From Proales similis (lineage: Eukaryota; Rotifera; Eurotatoria; Ploima; Proalidae), in assembly GCA_019059635.1 (NCBI GenBank), contig JAGVRJ010000010.1, positions 2,501 through 66,500 of the forward strand: a stretch of DNA of 64,000 bases. Reading direction: 5' to 3'. Both the position numbers and the translations under genes were made by a program. Numbering within the stretch: the first letter of the stretch is position 1; each line of letters starts with the position of its first letter. Shown here in pieces: positions 49,395 through 60,070 of this stretch. Below the pieces are notes generated by a model. The model was not told where the DNA came from. It did no database searches and worked only from the letters and a program-made list of their open reading frames with translations.

Positions 49395-51092
49395 ATGAGG
49401 CCTATTGGCTCGATAGTTTCGCGGTTTTCGGCTTACAGCTCTAAAGTAAGCTGGGCTGTATTCTGCTTTATATTCTTGTTCACCATCGGTAAGTCAGTGG
49501 TCAAAAGCTATCCGCGATTTTCTTACCATGTTCTGTTCCAGGTGCCTGGATAGACATAAATGGTAAGATTTTGTTCGGCTTGATTTTGCAACGCCACTCT
49601 TAAAGTAGATGCTCGTCTCAAGGGCTATGGTGCGAACTTCCCATAATGGTAACTTATCTGTTCACAGAGAAAAGCTAATTGAAAGCAAGAAAAAATGTTG
49701 TCCATTGAACAGGTGCATCAATTGCCAGAAGGATGGAGGCTTCCTGCCCTTCTTTCAATGAGCACCCAAGTAGCGCAAATATCACCGATTATTTTCGTAA
49801 TCGGTCGATTAAATTTTCCGAATGTGTTTAAATATAACCGAGCCATTTACTTGATCCTCGGCATTGGCGCACTGTCTTGTCTTATGCTTTCGTTCTTCTG
49901 GAACTCGACCGCATTTGTGTTTGGCGAGGAGCGCAGCGTTGGTCTCCTAACTCTCAACTTTTTCCTTGCCATCCTAGGTACTTGTTTAGCCTCTAATGTC
50001 TTGAGCATGCTCAACACTTGATAATGTTTTGAAACAGATGGAACTTCTTCTGTCACCTTCCTGCCATACATTTGCGATAACTTTGTCAAAGAGTACATAA
50101 TACCGAATTATATTGGAGAATCGCTTGCAGCAGTCATTCCGTCGCTGTTATCTCTTGCACAGGGATTGGGACAAGACAATGGCTGCATAAACCGAACGAT
50201 AAATGGAACAGTGGAACTGATTCCCGCTCCAATCGAGCCAGTCTATTCAGTCCGAGTTTATTTCCTGTTAATGTTCGCCCTGCTCTGCATCAGCACTGCT
50301 TCCTTCAGTCTTTTGAACTTCTCATCAATTGCCAAAAAAAACCGACGAAAGTTGCCTGTTTCAGCAGAACGCGTGGATGTATCGCCAGAGCACAGTGAAA
50401 CAGAAGACAGCAAACTAAAGAGATCCGAGCCACATTTAGTACACAATTCATCTTATAGCTCGCTCGAACTTAATAGCTCGAGTCAGGCAATTTTAAAAAA
50501 CAAGACATCACGACACTCAATCGACCCTTTTAAGGAGAAGATTCTCTTGCTTTCTTACATATTGATTGTTTCATTTTTATGCTATGGCGCTCTACCTGGG
50601 CTTCAGTCATTTTCCACTTTGCCTTATGGAAACTCCACTTTTAACTTGGCCGTTAATTTAAGTAAGTGAACTCGATAGTTTCCATTCTCGGCATCAGTGT
50701 ATAAGATTCGATCGTAAGGTTTCGTTTGCTTACCAATAGCCATCTTACTTTCAATTTGGTCTTACGAAGCATCCATACTTCAAATAACTATTGAGATGGC
50801 GATTGCAATAGCCTTTTCGGCTTATATCATATTCTTGAGCATTCTGAGCCCAGAGCCACCGTTTATGGACAGTTTCATTGGACCCTTTTTGAGCATCAGT
50901 GCATGGGTCATTGAGAGCACTATGTTTATGCGAATTCGCTGCTTGATTGCCGCTCGCCTGGAACGCTTCGGACAAAAAATGATTTTGATCTACGGGTTAT
51001 TCACTATGACGGGCCAAATATTTGGAGGCCTTCTTATATTTTTGATAGTGAACGTTTATGGCTTGTTAAAAGAGAAGGGCCCTTGTGAATAG
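49395..51092 (+). CDS. SLC52A: SLC52 riboflavin transporter, array copy 1
   Basis: Six exons (49395-49488, 49542-49562, 49623-49648, 49713-49977, 50038-50661, 50719-51092) join to 467 aa from the first in-frame ATG; the true start may lie upstream. Family signatures: GAWIDINGLWCELPIM, LPEGWRLPALL, SSVTFLPYICDNF, IIPNYIGESLAAVIPSLLSL and a Ser-rich cytosolic loop before FKEKILLLSYILIVSFL. Later blocks are YGALPGLQSFSTLPYG, SPEPPFMDSF and IRCLIAARLERFGQ. About 11 hydrophobic segments, as in SLC52A1-3, which carry riboflavin across the plasma membrane. N-glycosylation sites occur in the large loop (NRTINGT). Two tiny exons (21 and 26 nt) encode the DINGLW region. Introns 53-64 bp. Confidence 0.85.
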
Positions 51093-51436
51093 AAAGAATT
51101 GAAGCAAAAACGAGAAGGAGCTCTGACTTAAAGCTAAAAATACTCGAAAAACAGAACTGTTTAACTCTCAATAAGTTTTTAAATGCCATTTGGATAGAAA
51201 AAAAGAAAGCGCAATGAGTTTTATCCATTTGCTAATAGTCCAAAAACGCAAGTGAAACAACATAATTTCGAGATAAGCGAAGCGAAGCAAACGAATAATT
51301 TGAACATGTTTACTTGTTCATAAAAAAGTTTGATAGGATCGTCCATTTTAAGTTATCTTGCTTTTTAAGCTTGTAAATAAACAAAGGGCTAAATAGTCGG
51401 TGACTCAGTTTTCGAATTAAGCCCGGGTTTTTAAGA

Positions 51437-53017
51437 ATGCAATCAGAACAGAATCGAAAAGGGCATCTTAATTGGAGCCTTTTTGTTCTGGTCTGCATTT
51501 TTGCTTCTTCGTCTTGGATTTCAGCATCAGGCAATCCAAACCGGTTCTTTTGCTCACTTTCTTAAGCTTATCTTCAACCGAGGAAAAACTAGGAATATGG
51601 TCCGAGCTTCCGTTCATAATAAGCAAAAGTGCTGAAGGTCAGACCAGCTAGTAAGGCATAAAGTCGAGTAAAGCCCAAAATTGAATCGATAGGATGGCGG
51701 CTTCCGTCTGCTTTGACGGCAACTGCGCAGCTTGCTCAACTTTTTCCGATGTTCATATTTCCACTATGCCGACGCTTCTGCACCAAGCTCTCCTTCAAGC
51801 ACGCTATTTGGATAAAGCTGATTGGGCAAGTGGCTATGAACTGCTACCTTGCGTTCAATTGGAATCAAACTTTTCCCATTTTCAACGAGCCTCGTAGTAT
51901 TGCTTTATACTTGGGAAACTTTGGTCACTCAGCATTTGGTATAACTAATCTTTATAAACACTTATCTTGGAGATTGAAAAGCGATTAAATTCTGACTTTG
52001 CATCATAGACGGCTTGTCTGCAGTTACCTATTTGCCCTATCTGATCGAGCGTAATGGAAAAGAATTTATAACTGCCAATTTTGTCGGGGAGTGTCTCTCA
52101 TCCTTGGTGCCAAGTCTGATGGTCTTCGCTCAAGGCATCACTCAAGATACCAAGTGCCAAGTTTTGTCCTTAAACAGTTCGAACAATACAGAACAGTTCA
52201 CTCCAATTTATCCGACGCCTATTTTTTCCATTTCTGCTTTCTTTTTACTATTGGCTGTTATTTTAAGCCTAAGTCTTGGGGCTTTTATTGTCCTAGACTC
52301 AAAGTTAACTGTTCGAGGGAGAAAAAGAGAACTGGTTCCAATCGCGTCGCCATCACCCAGTTCAGCCGAAGTGCGAGGTCTCGTCTCAAACGAATTTTTT
52401 CTCGATTCAAGGCCAGAAACGATTCGAACCCAAAATGAACTTCGATTTCTGCTTGTTCTCAGCTTTTTGCTGTCCTTTTTCCTTTACGGTTTCCTCCCTG
52501 GATTTCAGTCGTTTTCAACTCTGCCTTATGGTCATCGCGCTTTTCATCTGAGCATCAACCTGAGTAAGTTTTAATCTACTGGACAATGATCAACAGCTAA
52601 GTCTTAATCGAAAAAGCCCATCTGATACTACCTCTGATAGTTCTACTGACCGTTTGGAGTCAAGAGGCAAGCATTAAGCAAATTATCACCGAGTTAAGCG
52701 TTGGATTAGTGGCCACGATTTATATCTTGTTTGTAAGTGCCAATAGTCCTTGTCCACCTTTACTTGGCTCGCTGTTCGGAGAAATGGCTATTGTCTGCGC
52801 TTGGATATTGCTCGAATGCTTATTTTCCCGTGTAAAATGCTTAATTGCCAACAAGCTTGAAACTTTTGGCAGGGACGCAATTATCGATTTCGGTTTGGCT
52901 ACTCTAGGCGGTCAAACGATTGGCGGTTTATTAGCTTTTCTGCTCATTGACGTAATGAGGTTATTTCAGACAACTCCAGATTGTTTGCCTAGTTCTGATT
53001 ATTGTCATTCAATATAA
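51437..53017 (+). CDS. SLC52A: SLC52 riboflavin transporter, array copy 2 (divergent)
   Basis: Five exons (51437-51530, 51593-51637, 51693-51938, 52009-52563, 52617-53017) join to 446 aa. The N-terminus before TM1 is only about 12 residues. Where the paralogues have AWLDISG and LPEGW, this copy has SWISASGIWSELP and KSAEGWRLP. The long TM3-TM4 region is strongly altered (LCRRFCTKLSFKHAIWIKLI, AFNWNQTFPIF). The core remains: GLSAVTYLPYLIE, NFVGECLSSLVPSLMVFAQG, YGFLPGFQSFSTLPYG and NSPCPPLLGSLFG. The ORF is intact, so it is probably functional but under different constraint. The first intron (51531-51592) has GC-AG ends. It lies 344 bp after copy 1. Confidence 0.82.
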
Positions 53018-53276
53018 ACGAAAATGAATCGAAAATGAATTAAAAATTAAAATAAATGATGATGAAGTAAATTTTTATAGAAGATTTTTACCAGCTCACT
53101 TTGTGAAGACTTGAATGCTTCAGCCGATGAATAATAATTAAGTCCTAGTCAGTTCAATATTTCGTCGAAAGAATTTTTTGCAAGCCCAAAACACTCCTAG
53201 ATGAAAATGAAAAGCATCGTTTAAATTGCCTCTTAGAATTTGCTATTTCAGATGAAAATACCCTTCTACCAGCGTC

Positions 53277-54809
53277 ATGCACTCCGTCGTCACCGACACA
53301 GAAGAAGAACAATTAATACCGTGCAGAAATGAGCGAATTATTTGCCCTCAGCCAGTACCTCAAATTCAGGAGGCTTTCAATAATTATAGCGCTCGTGTCA
53401 GTTGGCCGGTTTTCACGCTCATCTCAGTCTTTTCGATCGGTGAGTTCGCTTTATGAGCCGATTCTCTCCAAATTTTGATTTCATGTTTGAATTTAGGCGC
53501 TTGGCTAGACATATCAGGAGTGAAGAGTGAATTTCCATTGATGAGCGCTGAACTACCTGAAGGCTGGAAACTTCCAGCGATCATGGCTGCTATAACACAG
53601 TTGGCACTGCTCAGCTCGCTTGCGCTGGCCCTATTCCGTTTTAAATGGCCCCATAAATTTGATTACGAGAAAATCATTTACTCGATTCTCGGAATTGGAG
53701 CAGCTTCGTGTGTTTTTCTTGCGCTATTCTGGAATCGCACCAAGTTTCTGTTTGGCCAAGAGAGGAGCATTTATCTTTACATTTTCAATTTCTCATTTTC
53801 TTTGCTTGGTAATCCAAAGAAATTTTCAAATTCTGTTTGTTCACAGAGTTCTTACTGATTAACAATAGATGGCATGTCCAGCTTGACATTTTTACCATAC
53901 ATAGGTGAACGCTTTTCTAGAGAGTACGTGATTCCCAACTACATTGGCGAGTCCATGTCCTCGCTCATACCGGGCGTTCTAGCTTTAATACAAGGCATTG
54001 GAGACACAGATGAGTGCAACAACTCGTCAAGCTGGGAGGCACATGAGCAAATGCCACACTTTTCAGTTTCGGTTTATTTTCTGCTTATAATGGGCCTTGT
54101 TCTGCTAAGTATGGTTTGTTTCGCTATTCTCAACCACTCGGAAGCTTGTTTACAAGCCCGCAAGCCCGAAGCGGTCGATGGAACCGTCGAGCCAGTTCAA
54201 GTTAGAGCATATTCATCCCGAGAAACTAGAGACATTCGTTTCCTATGTGGTATGACATGGCTCATCACTTTTATTTACTACGGCCTTCTGCCAGGGCTCA
54301 TTTCTTATTCAACCATTCCCTACGGGCAAGTCTATTTTCACCTAGCAATCAACTTAAGTAAGTTTTATTAATCTAGAACAATCTTTCTGTCTGAAGGTTT
54401 TCATATCTTCCGTTCATTAGCCAGTGTTTGTCTCCCTCTTGCGATATTCGGTTCAATAATATCGTATAGAGTTTCATCGTTGCAAATTATTATCGAGACA
54501 TTCATTTCAATATGTGTGGCAATATTTATTATCTACGTTAGTCTGATGAGTCCATGCCCGCCATTTGTAAACAGTCCTCTGGGAGGGCCGCTTTTGGTCG
54601 GCTGTTGGCTGGTGTGTAGCTGCACTTTTCTACGAGGTAGATGCTTAATTGCAGCAAAATTGGAAAAGCACGGGGAGAAGGCACTTTTTATTTTGGGCAC
54701 TTGTGACATCGCCGGCCAAGTACTGGGTGGTTTTATTACTTTCTACCTTGTTGAGGTTGCTCAGATCCTTAAAGCGGCTCCTAAATGCTCTCCGAAATAT
54801 TGCCCTTAA
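53277..54809 (+). CDS. SLC52A: SLC52 riboflavin transporter, array copy 3
   Basis: Four exons (53277-53439, 53497-53808, 53869-54357, 54421-54809) join to 450 aa. The acidic N-terminus (MHSVVTDTEEEQLIP) precedes TM1. Core motifs: GAWLDISGVKSEFPLM, LPEGWKLPAIM, FLPYIGERFSREYVIPNYIG, ESMSSLIPGVLALIQG, YYGLLPGLISYSTIPYG, MSPCPPFVNSPLGG and CLIAAKLEKHGEKALF. Same four-exon plan as copies 4 and 5, with introns of 57, 60 and 63 bp. AATAAA at 54885-54890. Confidence 0.87.
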
Positions 54810-54884
54810 ATTGCTTACCTCAGCTTTGCGTAAAACTTTGAAATCTTAGACACTCAGACGATCACGTCAGCGTTCTCTTAATTA

Positions 54885-54890
54885 AATAAA
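54885..54890 (+). terminator. Poly(A) signal AATAAA, SLC52 copy 3
   Basis: Hexamer 76 nt after the copy 3 stop, indicating that copy 3 can end its own mRNA before copy 4. Confidence 0.55.
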
Positions 54891-55337
54891 GATGCGTTAC
54901 TTAAGGATGCATGCAAATCTTAAAACTGTGAAACGTATTTTCTTGATAAGCAATAATATAAGAGCTAAGGATAAAGAAAGAATGTTTACGTTTATTAAAT
55001 TTTCGAGTTTAAGGTAATTCCGCTTACGCGAAATGAAGGCAGCGATCGTCTGTGATAAAGACTTCCAAAAGCATATAAGGGGAGGGTCCAACTGCTCAGA
55101 CAAATCAAGCTCATGTGTTTAAAATAAATGGCCAAGCTAAATTCAGTCTTGGAAAATAATTTGTTTAATTTATGATCATAAGAGTCACATTTCCAATCTT
55201 GCATCGACTAGTACAACCCACCTAGTATATTCGTTAACCCGCCTCTTAATAGGCCGATGGGTTTTTTATGCGACAAATATTTTCAAATTGCGCATTCTAC
55301 AAATAATTAGTTTAGATTGTGAGAGCCAGTAAGCACG

Positions 55338-56888
55338 ATGAGCGGAAGTGATGTAGAAAGTTTTCCAATGCAGCAGATGGCAGCAACCGAGGATAAGAAG
55401 ATCAGGAGTAGACTAAGATTTCTTGGCTCTTCTTTTAACGAATACAATATGAATGTTGACTGGATTGTCTTCACGTTGCTAACTATTTTTACAATTGGTT
55501 GGTCTGGTCTTAGCAATTTAATCTTGATTTTAAAATGTAAATTAACAGTTATTCAAAGGGGCGTGGTTGGATATTTCGGGGGTCAAATGCGAGTTTCCGA
55601 TTATGGTTCCTACATTACCTGAAGGCTGGCGCCTCCCGGCAATAATTTCAGCCATTACCCAACTGGCACTGTTAACTTCTTTGCTTTTCTCATTCATAAG
55701 GTTTTATTTTCCGGAAAAGTTTAACTACAAGAAGCTAATATATTTGGCGCTCTCGATTGGAGCTACATCATGCATATTTCTGGCTATATTCTGGAGCAAA
55801 ACCGAATATGTGTTCAATGAGCAGCGCAGTATATATTTGTATATTTTCAATTTCTTTCTGGCTCTTACAGGTAAGTCCAGAATATGTTGCTAAAAAGTCT
55901 AAGATCAATAACCAAATTATAGATGGAATATCGAGTCTTACCTTTGTTCCCTTTATCGGTGATAATTATTCCAAGGAATACATTTTGCCCAACTATATTG
56001 GAGAGTCACTGTCTTCACTTATACCGGGGCTGTTGGCTCTCGCTCAGGGAATCGGAAGTGATCCAGAATGCGTGGGCAACAGCACTACTATTGAAATCAC
56101 CATCCCGGAGCCCAATTTTCCCGTTTGGGTCTACTTTTTATTTATAATGCTTCTCATCTGCCTAGCCATTCTGGCGTTTACAATTCTCAACTACTCAAAG
56201 CACTGTTTAAAGGCAAGATCTTTAAACCCAGTTAGGACACAAGAGTCTGTTGAATCAGTGGATATGGTTGGAATTAGTAATGGCAAGCGGGAGATTCGCT
56301 ACTTGCTCGGAATGATTTTGTTCATAATATTTATTTACTATGGAATTCTTCCTGGTCTTATGTCGTACTCTGCCATGCCATATGGCAACAAATACTTCAA
56401 CCTGGCCATTAATCTTAGTAATTTCTAAATTTCTTGACATGATTTAGTCTTTGTCTTGTATTAGCCTTGTTTTAGATAATGTTTTCCTACCAATCTCAAT
56501 ATTCGCATCGATCTGGTCTTACAATGTTTCGTGCAGACGAATAACCCTGGAGGTGATCTTTGCAACTTTGATCGCCGTCTATATTGTGACAGCTAGCTTC
56601 ATGAGCCCTTGTCCACCCTTAGTTGAAACTGAATTTGGCGGCTACCTGATGGTTGTCTGCTGGGTGGTTTGCAGTTGTACTTTCTTAAGAGCTCGGTGCT
56701 TAATAGCCGCTAAACTTCAAAAGTACGGCGAATATCCACTTTTTGTTCTAGGCGTCTGTGAAATAAGCGGCCAAGTGGTGGGTGGCTTCATTACTTTCTA
56801 TTGTGTTGAGATTGCCCGGGTGTTTAAGGAAAAGCCAAAATGCGCGCCTGCGAACTATTGTGAGCTCATAAATCAAAGTCTAATGTAA
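55338..56888 (+). CDS. SLC52A: SLC52 riboflavin transporter, array copy 4
   Basis: Four exons (55338-55497, 55559-55870, 55923-56417, 56476-56888) join to 459 aa. Core motifs: GAWLDISGVKCEFPIM, LPEGWRLPAIISAITQLALL, TFVPFIGDNYSKEYILPNYI, GESLSSLIPGLLALAQG, YYGILPGLMSYSAMPYG, MSPCPPLVETEFGG and ARCLIAAKLQKYGEY. Predicted glycosylation at NST in the loop after ECVG. Closest by eye to copies 3 and 5. Introns 61, 52 and 58 bp. AATAAA-like signal near 56934. Confidence 0.87.
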
Positions 56889-57273
56889 ACACTCTGGGCT
56901 TTAGATCGTCAGTTTTTGAAGAATCCAAGATGAATAATAAAATGGAAACCGAGAGACTTAATGATGATTAAAGCTATTCATTTTTATTGATTAGATTTGA
57001 TTCCTTTTTTCCTGATTTTCCTGACTCTAGAGAGCAGAGATACTCCAAAAGCTTTTATTTTAAACCAAACAAACTTTTGATCGAATAAAACGCTTGAAAC
57101 GAAAAGTTTAAACATTTGAATAGTATTTATTCCAAGACTTGAAATGAATCAATCTCATATCTTAATGGTGGAAGAGAAGGTACCTGATTATTTAAAATTA
57201 TGCGACTTTATGCATTTGTGATGAGTAGACGTGGTGTCGGGCAGCTTGCATAGCTCTCATGAGGCATTAAGCG

Positions 57274-58817
57274 ATGATCGAGATGCAAGAGATAGGGATT
57301 GAGGAAGAGCAGCTGCTAGAAACCAGCAGCCATGTCCTTGTGCGCTCCCACTCAAGTTCTTATCTGATCGAAGCATTCAGAGTCTACAGCAGCAAAGTCA
57401 ACTGGACTGTCTTTGCCTTGATTTGTTGCTTTTCAATTGGTAAATTGAAATTTTAAAATGGCTGATATAGTTGGTCAGAATGGATGACTTTAAGGAGCTT
57501 GGCTCGACGTGTCAGGTTTATGGTGTGAACTGCCATTCCTTGTTCAAGTTCTGCCGGAAGGATGGCGTCTACCGGCAATACTTTCGGCGATAACACAGTT
57601 TGCTCAGATGGGAGCGCTCTTCATAGCCGCTTACCGCTTCTGCTATCCACACCGATTCAGCTACGGGAAAATCATTTACGCTATTCTTATAATCGGTTCG
57701 ATCTCTTGCATATTTCTTTCACTTCTCTGGAATCGAACCAAAGTCGTAAACCGTGAGAGGAGGAGCGTGTTTTTGTACATCTTTAACTTTTCCCTCTCAT
57801 TACTAGGTAAGTAAGCTTCGAAGATTAAAATTGACGCATCAGATTGATAGAGTGTCCTGTTAAATCAGACGCCACTTCAACCCTTACATTCCTGCCGTTT
57901 ATTGGGCAAAAGTATTCCAGGGAGTATGTGATTCCGAACTATATTGGGGAATCGCTGTCTTCACTTATACCAGGAATATTGGCATTTATTCAAGACCAAG
58001 GGCAGCGTGAAGCTTTGTGCAGCCAGAACGGGACACTTCTGGTTCAGGCTGATAAAACCCCTTTCTTTTCCGTATCAGCATATTTTTTCTTTATCATGTT
58101 CCTGGTATCAATGAGCACGTTCGCATTCGCCACTCTAAATCGTTCGCAAGTTTGTCTCAATGCCCGAAAAGTAGTCGATGTTCAATTGGTGAGCGACAAG
58201 TCGAACGAGACCAACGCGAGTCGAAACAAAAATCGTACCGAAATCAACTACCTTTGTGCTTTAGTCTTATTTATTACTTTCATGTACTACGGCGTGCTGC
58301 CTGGTGTCTTATCTTATTCCACAATGCCATATGGGCGCCACATATTTCATTTGTCAATTAATTTAAGTAAGACGGTCATCGGCTATGAATTTAGTCTTGA
58401 GATTTAAAATAGATTTTTTTCAAAGCGAGCATGTGTTTGCCTTTAGCTATATTCGTTTCAATTTGGTCGTACCGGGTGTCCTGTTTAAGGATTACGATTG
58501 AAGCAGCAGTGGCTACTTTCTTAGCCACTTATATTCTACTTGTCAGCGTTATGAGTCCTTGCCCGCCGTTGGTTGAGAACAATATCGGCGGAACAATGAT
58601 CGTTCTCACTTGGGTATTGTGCAGCTGCATGTACATGCGATGTCGATGCCTTATCGCTGCCAAATTGGAAAAGCACGGGGAACGTGTATTGTTCGTTCTG
58701 GGCTGCTACACAATAGTTGGCCAGGTGATTGGCGGTTTAATAATTTACTACTTTGTAGAAATATCTCGCTCATTCCACGAACGGCCGATCTGTCCTCCGC
58801 CTGACTTGTGTCTATGA
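57274..58817 (+). CDS. SLC52A: SLC52 riboflavin transporter, array copy 5
   Basis: Four exons (57274-57439, 57495-57806, 57869-58366, 58426-58817) join to 455 aa. An acidic N-terminus (MIEMQEIGIEEEQLLE) precedes TM1. Core motifs: GAWLDVSGLWCELPFL, LPEGWRLPAILSAITQFAQM, TSTLTFLPFIGQKYSREYVI, NYIGESLSSLIPGILAF, YYGVLPGVLSYSTMPYG, MSPCPPLVENNIGG and CLIAAKLEKHGERVLF. Introns 55, 62 and 59 bp. Last member of the array; converges on the minus-strand membrane protein gene with 129 bp between stops. AATAAA at 58846-58851. Confidence 0.87.
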
Positions 58818-58845
58818 CATTAACTCTCTCCAATCCGAGTGGTTG

Positions 58846-58851
58846 AATAAA
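58846..58851 (+). terminator. Poly(A) signal AATAAA, SLC52 copy 5
   Basis: Hexamer 29 nt past the stop of the last array gene. Confidence 0.6.
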
Positions 58852-58946
58852 CGCTTATTACTAAAATAAATTTACTTCTAATTTCCATAGATTTTTATTC
58901 GAGAAGATTATTCAAGAATAAACTAATTTGAATGAAAATAAAAGGC

Positions 58947-60070
58947 TCAGCTGTCGAAATGTAAGCTTTCTTTCAGCATCTTGGTCTTTCTTTCGCGTGC
59001 CTTTGGATTAAACTGCTGATTATTTGGCTCGTTGTTTTTGAGAATTTCCAAATAATCCGGATTTGGTCTTGGGTGCAATTTTTTGGACTTTTTTTTTCCT
59101 TTCCTCGGCGAGACTTGATCTTTTGATTTTGTCTTTTGATTGAAAGTCCTTAATGTTGAAAATGTTTAAAACTCCCAAATCAAATTGAGAATAATGTAAT
59201 GTTCAGTTCTTACTCTCTTTCAATTTCAATTATTGAGTTTGCATTCTTTTCAATAATTGATTTCTCTACCTGTTCGTTTTCACTGTCAGAGAATTCATCG
59301 TGCTTTGCTTTTTTTCGCGGTTTCCCTTTTTCATTCATTTCAAAGTTCATCTCATTATGTTGGTGAGGCAATTCAGTCTCATTCTCTGAATTTGAATTAA
59401 GAGTCTTGGGTTGAGGCGAAGCGCTTCGCTCTGAGACACTGCCTGGCTCTTTGAAGTTTACAGTTCGCTTTCTTTGTGACTCATCAATCGTAGATGAGAT
59501 CTCTTTTTCTGATAGTCTTTTTATGGATGGCTCGAGCTTTTCAATTTGCCCGGAGCAGTTTTCCAAAGAAAGCCTTCTTGAAGTTAAATTCTCAATTTTA
59601 TCATTTTGACTGTGATTTTTAGTTAAGCTTTCAGGTCTTTCAGTTAAAATTTCAGTGATCTCTGCTCTTCCATTTAGGACTGATTCATCAAGAACAGAGA
59701 GAGCGGTTTGTTTGTTATTTGATTGTTGTTCATGTTGTTCCGGCTTTTTCGTTTGTGATCGATTTGCCTTGTATTTAGAATTAGCCTGTTGTTGTATTAT
59801 TTTAGGCACGATCGAAAGTCGAGCTAGTGCCTCTGTATCGTTGAAATCTTCGATTTTGTCGCTTTTGAAGAAATTCCTAATCCTCTGGAAGTCTGCTTTT
59901 TGTCTCATTTTTATCAACTCTTTATCCTCGACGTTGGCGAACCGAATCAGATAATAGTCATAAGCAAAGTCAGACATAGTTGAGATGAAGAGTGAAAGAA
60001 GATAAACCCCGACTAGAATGGCCATTGAGATCGGCAGAATTGGATAAATTGAGGCGTCGCCCTGTGGCAT
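58947..60070 (-). CDS. Unknown single-pass membrane protein with long disordered tail
   Basis: Exons 59214-60070 and 58947-59148 (65-bp intron) join to 352 aa. Not recognised. Residues about 8-33 form one hydrophobic helix (ILPISMAILVGVYLLSLF) followed by SDFAYDYYLIRFANVEDKEL and a short helical charged stretch. The remaining roughly 280 residues are Glu/Lys/Ser/Asn-rich and predicted disordered, with basic clusters (KGKPRKKAKHDEFSDSENEQ, SPRKGKKKSKKLHPRPNP). With no cleavable signal after the helix, a signal-anchor with the tail in the cytosol is likely. The intron joins ERE to TFNQKTK in frame. Convergent with SLC52 copy 5, but nothing links it to that family. Confidence 0.6.
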
